Of a stretch of 64,000 nt of DNA, positions 57,822-64,000 are shown piece by piece. Source of the stretch: Zanthoxylum bungeanum (Eukaryota; Streptophyta; Magnoliopsida; Sapindales; Rutaceae); contig SKCR01049643.1 in assembly GCA_019454045.1 (NCBI GenBank), forward strand, positions 124,001 through 188,000, written 5' to 3'. Made by a program: the position numbers and the translations under genes. The notes under the pieces are model-generated. The model was not told the DNA's origin, made no database searches, and saw only the letters and a list, made by a program, of their open reading frames with translations. How positions within the stretch are numbered: the stretch's first letter is position 1; each line of letters begins with the position of its first letter.

Positions 57822-60820
57822 CTATAGCCAGTCACTCAAGCATCTAACACCTGAACTATGTACATGTCGCTCAAACTTTTGCTGAGGAATAGCTTTCGTC
57901 AGCGGATCTGCAATGTTGTCCTCTGATACGACCTTCTCGATCTTCACATCGCCACGATGTATGATCTCATGAATCATATGGAAATGTCAAAGAACATGTC
58001 TGGATCGTTGATGAGACTGTGGTTCCTTAGCCTGCGTTATAGCCCTGTTATTGTCACAATACAATGGAACGGGCTCAGCTGCTAACAGAATTACTCCTAA
58101 TCCAATTAGGAATTTACGGATCCAAACTGCCTCTTTTGCTGCTTCAACTGCAGCAATATACTCCGCTTCTGTTATTGAATAGGCAAAAGTCTCTTGCTTG
58201 GAAGATTTCCAGCTTACTGCTCCGTTGTTCAAACAAAATATGTACCCGGATTGCGACTTACAGTCGTCTTTATCGGTTTGGAAACTTGCATCGGTATACC
58301 CAGTTACCTCAAGTTCTACATCTCCATAGATTAAGAAAGCATCCTTAGTTCGTCTAAGATACTTAAGGATATTCTTAACCGCCAGCTAGTGACCTTCACC
58401 TGGATCGGCCTGATAGCGACTACACATGCTCAAAGCATACGAGACATCAGGTCGCGTACATATCATGGCATACATGATCAATCCGACTGCCGAGGCGAAC
58501 GGTATCCGACTCATGTTGTCTCTCTCATCTTGAGTTTTAGGACACATGTCCTTAGATAGAGTGACACTGGCAACAGTCCCCTCTTGGACTGATACATGTT
58601 GAATATCTTCAACACTTTGTCAATGTACGTGCTCTGGGAGAGTCCAAACAGCTTTCTAGATCTATCCCGGTAGATCTTTATTCCTAGAATAAATGATGTT
58701 TCTCCCAGATCTTTCATGGAGAATTTTAATGAAAGCCAAGCTTTCACTGATGTTAACATGGGAATGTCATTGCCAATAAGCAATACATCATCAACGTAAA
58801 GAACAATGAATGTCAGTGTGCTCCCACTAACCTTCTTATATACACAAGGATCATCCTCATTTTGAACGAAATCATATTCTTTTAAGATCTCATCAAAACG
58901 TTGGTTCCAAGAACGCGATGCTTGCTTCAATCCATAAATGGATCGATTTAACTTACAAACCTTGTTTGCAAGTATTGGTACCACAAAACCATCAGGCTAT
59001 TGCATATAAACATCCTCCAAAAGGTTTTCGTTAAGGAAAGCGGTTTTGACGTCCATCTGCCATATCTCGTAATCGAAATATGCAGCAATAGCAAGCATAA
59101 TCCGAATGGATTTACTCATGGCAACGAGTGAAAAAGTTTCGTCGTAATCGACACCATGTCGTTGACGATACCCTTTCACTACAAGCCTAGCTTTGTACGT
59201 TTGTATGTTGCCATCTATGTCGGTCTTCCTCTTGAAGACCCATTTGCAACCAATAGGCTTTACGCCTTTTGGTGCATCAACCAGTGTCCAAACTTGGTTG
59301 GTGTACATGGAATCCATTTCGGAATTCATGGCATCTTGCCATAAACCGGAGTCGATACCTTGTATCGCTTCCTCATACGTAGCCGGCTCATCTTCCTCAA
59401 TAAGATTAATATCCACATGAGGTGAGATCAGAAACCCATACCTCTCAGGTTATTTTCTGACTCTCTCCGACCTACGCGGTTCTTGTGTATTCAAAGATTA
59501 TGGTACAGTCTCATCCCTGATAGACTGTTCATGTTCCGTTAAGGATTATGTGCCAGGAACAGTATCACTCCGATTTTCATCGAGTTCTACTTTCCTCCCA
59601 CTTATCACTGCATTTAGGAATTCCTTCTCAAGGAAAACCGCATGTAGAGCAACAAATACTTTGTTCTCTTGTGGGTGATAGAAGTAATATCCTTTGGTTC
59701 CCCTAGGATATCCTACAAATAGGCATTTATCCGATTTGGGTTCTAGTTTGGTACCTTCTAAACGTTTGACGTATGCCCAGCAACCCTAAATCTTCAGGAA
59801 TGAGAAACCCGGTTTCTTTTCTGTCAATATCTCATACGGAGTCTGTTGAACAGACTTTGACGGAATCTTATTCAAAATAAGTATTGCACTGTTCAATGCA
59901 TATCCCCAGAAGGAAATAGGTAGCTCTGTGCGACTCATCATAGACCTTACCATGTCTAACAAAGTTCGGTTTCTCCGTTCAGACACAACATTTAATTGCG
60001 GTGTTCCGGGAGGAGTCCACTGTGAAAGAATACCATATTCTTTCAAGTAATCAAGAAACTCATTGCTTAAGTATTCACCACCATGGTCCGACCATAATGT
60101 CTTAATACTTTTGCCGGTCTATTTTTCTACTTCATGTCGAAACTCTTTGAATTTCTCAAAGGTTTCCGACTTGTGTCTCATAAGATACACATAACCATAA
60201 CGCGATGCATCATCCATAAAGGTTACGAAATATTCATATCCACCTCTAGCTTGGCTAGACATGGGCCCACATACGTCACTATGAACGAAGGCTAACAGTT
60301 CGGTGGCACGTGCACCTTTACCGCTAAAAGGTGATTTAGGCATCTTGCCTAATAAATAAGATTCGTAGACGTCATATGAATTTGGATCAAATCCGTCCAA
60401 GTACCCACTCTTCGAAAGTGTGGATATATGTGTCTTGTTTATGTGTCCCAGACGACAATGCCACATGTAAGTTTCATCTTTGTTACTTACTTTAAGCCTT
60501 TTGTTTGTTACATTATATGTTTGAGATTGATTTATATTCAAAATATAAAGACCATTATTTACATCAGCAGTGCAAATTTCCATATCATTTTTATACATAA
60601 AACACCCAGTGTTTCTAAATACAAAAGTATACCCACATTGGGCTAACATAGATACAGAAATAATATTCCTAGTCAAACTAGGTACATAATAACAGTCTGT
60701 AAGTTTAAGTACATGCCCTGAGGGAAGTTCCAAAACAAAAGTGCCAACGGTCAAAACGGTGACTCGTGTCCCATTTCCAACGCGGAGGTCAATCTCTCCT
60801 GAGGCCAGTCTCCTGCTAAT
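57822..60820 (-). pseudogene. Element 6 pol: integrase, RT, RNase H, nearly complete
   Basis: Continues the gag frame. GAG-pre-integrase and the integrase core run 60754-60119 (WHCRLGHINKTHISTLSKSG, HSDVCGP, FVTFMDDASRYGYVY), and the integrase C-terminal part runs 60046-59786 (QWTPPGTPQLNVVSERRNRT). RT starts near 59416, with PIGCKWVFKRKTDIDGNIQT and YVDD at 58798-58787. RNase H has EAEYIAAVEAAKEAVWIRKF. The natural stop is at 57824-57822. Premature stops lie at 60119 (TAG), 59786 (TAG), 59545, 59498 and 59450 (TAA, linker), 58997 (TAG), 58386 (TAG) and 57987 (TGA). A frameshift sits near 58570. Most stops are one transition from Q, W or R codons. Confidence 0.9.
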
Positions 60821-61798
60821 CTACAGATCCTGCACATCAGTACATATATGAGTACCACAACCAGAATCAAAAATCCAATTTTTAAAACTAGTAGTAGACA
60901 TGTTTATTTCTATAACAAACATACCTGAAGCCGGTGCCTTGCCCGCTTTGATTTCCTTCATGTGTGCCTTGTACTCGCGGCAGTCACGCTTCCAGTGACC
61001 CCGCTTGCCGCACTGCAGACATACATCTTGGGATTTTTCCTTACCCTTCCCAGAATGTTTTGACGATTTGGTCTTGCCTTTCTTCTTCTTATTCTTCTTT
61101 ACACCTCTAGTCGCCTTGGGCAAAGCCCTCGGAGTCTGAGATGTTGAAGTGAAGTGCGCCTCACACTTCTTGCCCTTTAGGAGCTCTTTTTCTGCTTCGC
61201 GCAGAGTGGACATCAACTCTCCAAGAGTTTGTTCTTTGTTCAACATATTGTAGTTCATGATGAACCCACTCCAAGTTTCGGGGAGATACTGTAAGATCAA
61301 ATCTACTGAAGTCTCAGCCTCGAAGACAATGCCCATATGTCTCAGTTGCTCAATGTCAGCAATCATCTGTGACACATGGTGCTCAATAGACGTACCCTCT
61401 GACATGCGAGCGCGGAAGAGCTTCTTCTGCAACTCATATCTTTGCGATCTAAGATTTGATCGGTGAAGATCATGCAACTTTGCCATCATCTCATAGGGAT
61501 CCAATCCCTTGTTCTGACGACGGAATTGCGGAGTTATAGCAGCAAGCATTACCGATTGAGCAGTCGAGTTGTCATCGCTATGAGTCTTCCAAAGCTCTAG
61601 CTCAAGCAACTTATGAGGTCGGGGCTTAGGCCCAAGAGGTCTCTCTATAGTGTAGAGCAACTTCTCGGATCCTAGGACAATCATGAGATTCATATCACAG
61701 TCTTGAAAGTTTATGCCATTAAAGACATTATCGCCCATGATAATATCTCTAATGCTTAACTTTCCTGTCATCTTAATTGCAATAGTCAAACTATTCAA
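60821..61798 (-). pseudogene. Element 6 gag and start of protease, open up to a TAG
   Basis: A 325-codon open frame. A gag capsid-type domain occupies the N-terminal half (LWKTHSDDNSTAQSVMLAAI, QKKLFRARMSEGTSIEHHVS), then a lysine-rich stretch (about 225-250), and a zinc knuckle C260-x2-C263-x4-H268-x4-C273 (CLQCGKRGHWKRDC). The protease starts with FDSGCGTHIC, catalytic D311. A TAG at 60823-60821 then interrupts, where CAG or similar is expected, and the same frame continues into integrase. The first ATG is at 61798; a second at 61771 (MTGKLSIRDI) may be the real start. It is the only long gag frame of this family in the window and could encode a truncated gag. Confidence 0.85.
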
Positions 61799-63956
61799 TT
61801 AACGATGTATGGGTACAGTCTAACTGTTACAAGAAAAATAATAAAATATTAGTTCAACTAATAAATATAATTGACGAATTAATTTTGAAAGCGCGTAAAG
61901 CCAAGTATTTGAACGAAATTGTAAATTCAATACTGGCCTCCCACTATTTTTCGGCGAGCCTCTAACTCTCTATTGAGTACTCGGGAAACCTAGTTTCCTA
62001 GTGGGCTAGGATCCCGTTAAATAACACACAACCTTGACTTTGGCCAACAATCTGTATGATATTTAACTAGGTAGATCTCCAATTCCTAGATCCGGTAGGT
62101 GGACCTACAAGTCCAAAACATATATACAATATATATGCCAATATATCCAATATATTTCCCTAACATTTTCATCTGAATCAAATAAGCCTTGGCTTTGGCA
62201 CAACAAGCTTAATGATTCCAGTTAAGCAGAACCCATTGACTTTGGAAAGTTTCGTAATCGATGTCGATGGACAAGAAGTGATCTTGACTTTGGCCAACAA
62301 ATCACAACTTGGACAAGACATACGATATGGAACAAAGCCTTCATGATTCAAACACATCCGCGATGGACAAAGCTCTTGACTTTGGCCAACAAACCAGTGC
62401 CAATCTTGGATCTTGAGTAAGAATCACTCAATGGAAGGAAAACACTTAATATTTATTGAGGGTTTTTCACGTAAATTGGCAACCAATTTATTATCTTTGA
62501 TTAGGTCTCATCATACACCATTAAGCATGCATTCTAAGAGCATAATAAGGCGCGGTTAATAAATTAATAATGATATGCGGATGGATATCTCACAGATGAT
62601 TCCTAGAACAAATCACTCTCTTTCCTCTCCCCGGCTAGCACTATTCTAACTTCTACCCAATTACATAATACAATTAAAAAAACCTCATTAACATTGAGGG
62701 GAATTAGGTGAGAAGAGAATTACAAAGAATCGAGAGATAAGGCTGGACACGCAGGTCCAATTTAATAAATTCTAAATTTACAACAATTTCCAAAATTATC
62801 TTTTCCCTTCTAATATCCATCTGATATACATTATTCATACAACACATCAATGTATTCACACAAAGCATGTTATTCAATCAATCTAATCCAATTAATTAAT
62901 CTTTGAAAAAAGTGATCATCCAATGTTCAAACAACGATTTGATTTGCGCGAGTCCAACTCGTTTAAGAATAAGTACTCAAAGTACGAATTCTTGAATTAT
63001 ATCGAACTATAATTTTAAATATAATTTAATTTGTATTCAATACTAATTCTATATTTAATTCCAAATTAAATAATTACACTTTTAATGCGCCTTTACGACT
63101 TAGATTCTAAATCTAATCTTAATGGGTCTCAAAGCCCAATTAACATCCAATGTTTATTTAATTAAAGTCCAATGGGCTTTCAATTAATTTCTTAAGGCAT
63201 GGGCTTTGGTCAATATGGGTCAAACCCAAATACCAAGGCCCAATTAAGGAATCACCCTATTTTCCAAGAAATCAATTTTGGCCCATTAGGCCCAATTAAA
63301 TATTTAAATGACCATTTGTTATGTTTGGACTTAATGGAATGGTTTAGGCCCAATTTGGATCCAATCCAATTGTCCTAAACCAATCTTGGCCCAACCAAGT
63401 CCACTAAGCTCAAATACAACATTTTAAGCCCAATTCCAAATTAAGCCCAATTAATAAATTCCAATTTTCCAAATTTTAAAATTTAATTAATTAAAGTGTA
63501 TTGCACTAATTAATTATCTAAATTAATATTTCCAAAATACTAATTTAATCAATTAATCATGCATTAATCTTTTCAACACATATCCAACATTATTGAATCA
63601 AAATCATCTCATTTTCATGCTCTTATGGTCACGACATTGAGGGATTTTTAAAACCGATTTCGATTTCAATCCAATTAAACCAAAAATCAATATATCCCAT
63701 GTCTTTCAAACACATCCAATGATTCAAAAAAAAAAAAACAAAATCACCATGACCTAGGGTACCATACTACATTCGGCCAAGCCAAGTTTATTGGGCAAAA
63801 TTAATCCAATTATTTTTTCATAAAATTGATCATGCATAACTCTAAGTTATCAACATACAAGTATACTCAAACAAACAATTTGATTAAAACATGCTCAAAT
63901 CAAAAATACCCAAATTTTAGTATATAAACCCTAATCAAATTTCATGCTCAAATAGG
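61799..63956 (-). other. Element 6 non-coding leader
   Basis: About 2.16 kb between PBS and gag, collinear with the leaders of elements 3 and 5. CTTGACTTTGGCCAACAA occurs at 62033, 62283 and 62375 and as a variant near 62188 (plus-strand reading). No coding sequence recognised. Confidence 0.75.
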
Positions 63957-63969
63957 CTCTATGATACCA
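63957..63969 (-). promoter_or_regulatory. Element 6 primer-binding site
   Basis: Minus strand: the LTR end CCCAACA is followed by ATGGTATCATAGAGC. It keeps TGGTATCA of the initiator-tRNA-Met site and then carries an extra two bases compared with element 5. Confidence 0.85.
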
Positions 63970-63970
63970 T

Positions 63971-64000
63971 TGTTGGGTTTCTAAGGTGTCCCAAGATCAA
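63971..64000 (-). repeat. Element 6 5' LTR, first 30 bases only
   Basis: Identical to 55898-55927. The rest lies beyond the window. Confidence 0.9.

Larger units (their letters stand above)
55898..64000 (-). mobile_element. Element 6: best-preserved Ty1/copia element, 5' LTR outside window
   Basis: The 3' LTR is 55898-57807, followed (in plus coordinates) by PPT, pol, gag, leader and PBS, then by the first 30 bases of the 5' LTR (63971-64000). It was inserted into an LTR of a close relative (element 7), just after CTTAC. The coding frame is almost complete but carries nine premature stops and one frameshift. Its right target duplication cannot be seen. Confidence 0.9.

Overview
This window looks like plant nuclear DNA, most likely from a eudicot and from a repeat-rich, gene-poor part of a chromosome. 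I found no intact host protein-coding gene. The only host gene I can support is a tRNA-Glu(TTC) at 33145-33216. Almost everything else is LTR retrotransposons nested in one another. I reconstructed them from matching LTR ends (TG...CA), target-site duplications (TSDs), primer-binding sites (PBS), polypurine tracts (PPT) and decayed gag/pol reading frames. No species can be named from the sequence alone.

Left block (1-31.9 kb). A fragment of a Tat/Ogre-like LTR (1-355) and a tRNA-derived SINE (1839-2083) precede a large nest. The outermost layer is element 1 (2256-31894, + strand), a Ty3/gypsy element of the Tat/Retand type. It keeps part of gag, protease, RT and RNase H, lacks integrase, and carries tandem-repeat arrays plus an intron-containing antisense gene. 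Element 2 (2799-24177, - strand, TSD GTACA) sits inside it: a non-autonomous Athila-like gypsy element with an intact 420-residue gag-like ORF and a tRNA-Asp PBS. Element 2 was itself hit twice: by element 3, a gag-less copia element with nearly identical LTRs (8900-18785, - strand, TSD ATATA), and by element 4, a 3.3 kb solo LTR of Tat/Ogre type (4683-7967).

Middle (31.9-35.7 kb). This is AT-rich DNA with the tRNA gene, a field of TTCGAACG palindromes, and an LTR-like stretch with 104-bp tandem repeats. That stretch resumes at 47734 after an insertion.

Right block (35.7-64 kb). Element 5 (35699-47728, + strand) is a decayed copia element. Its 5' LTR is split by element 10, a solo LTR of the element-2 family (37378-39520, TSD TTCAT). 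Element 8 (about 48.25-54.87 kb, - strand) is another copia remnant, split by the solo LTR element 9 (51280-53775, TSD ACTTA). A truncated copia LTR, element 7 (54871-55897), is interrupted by element 6 (55898 to beyond the window, - strand). Element 6 is the best-preserved copia element: one reading frame spans gag to RT with nine premature stops and one frameshift.

Elements 3, 5, 6 and 7 belong to one copia family or close relatives. Elements 3, 5 and 6 share a long non-coding leader in which a motif built around the palindrome TTGGCCAA recurs four times. Insertion order on the left is element 1, then element 2, then elements 3 and 4. The main points for a second look are the spliced antisense gene of element 1, the G-box array and paired CpG palindromes of element 2, the young LTRs around dead coding in element 3, and the conserved leader motif of the copia family.
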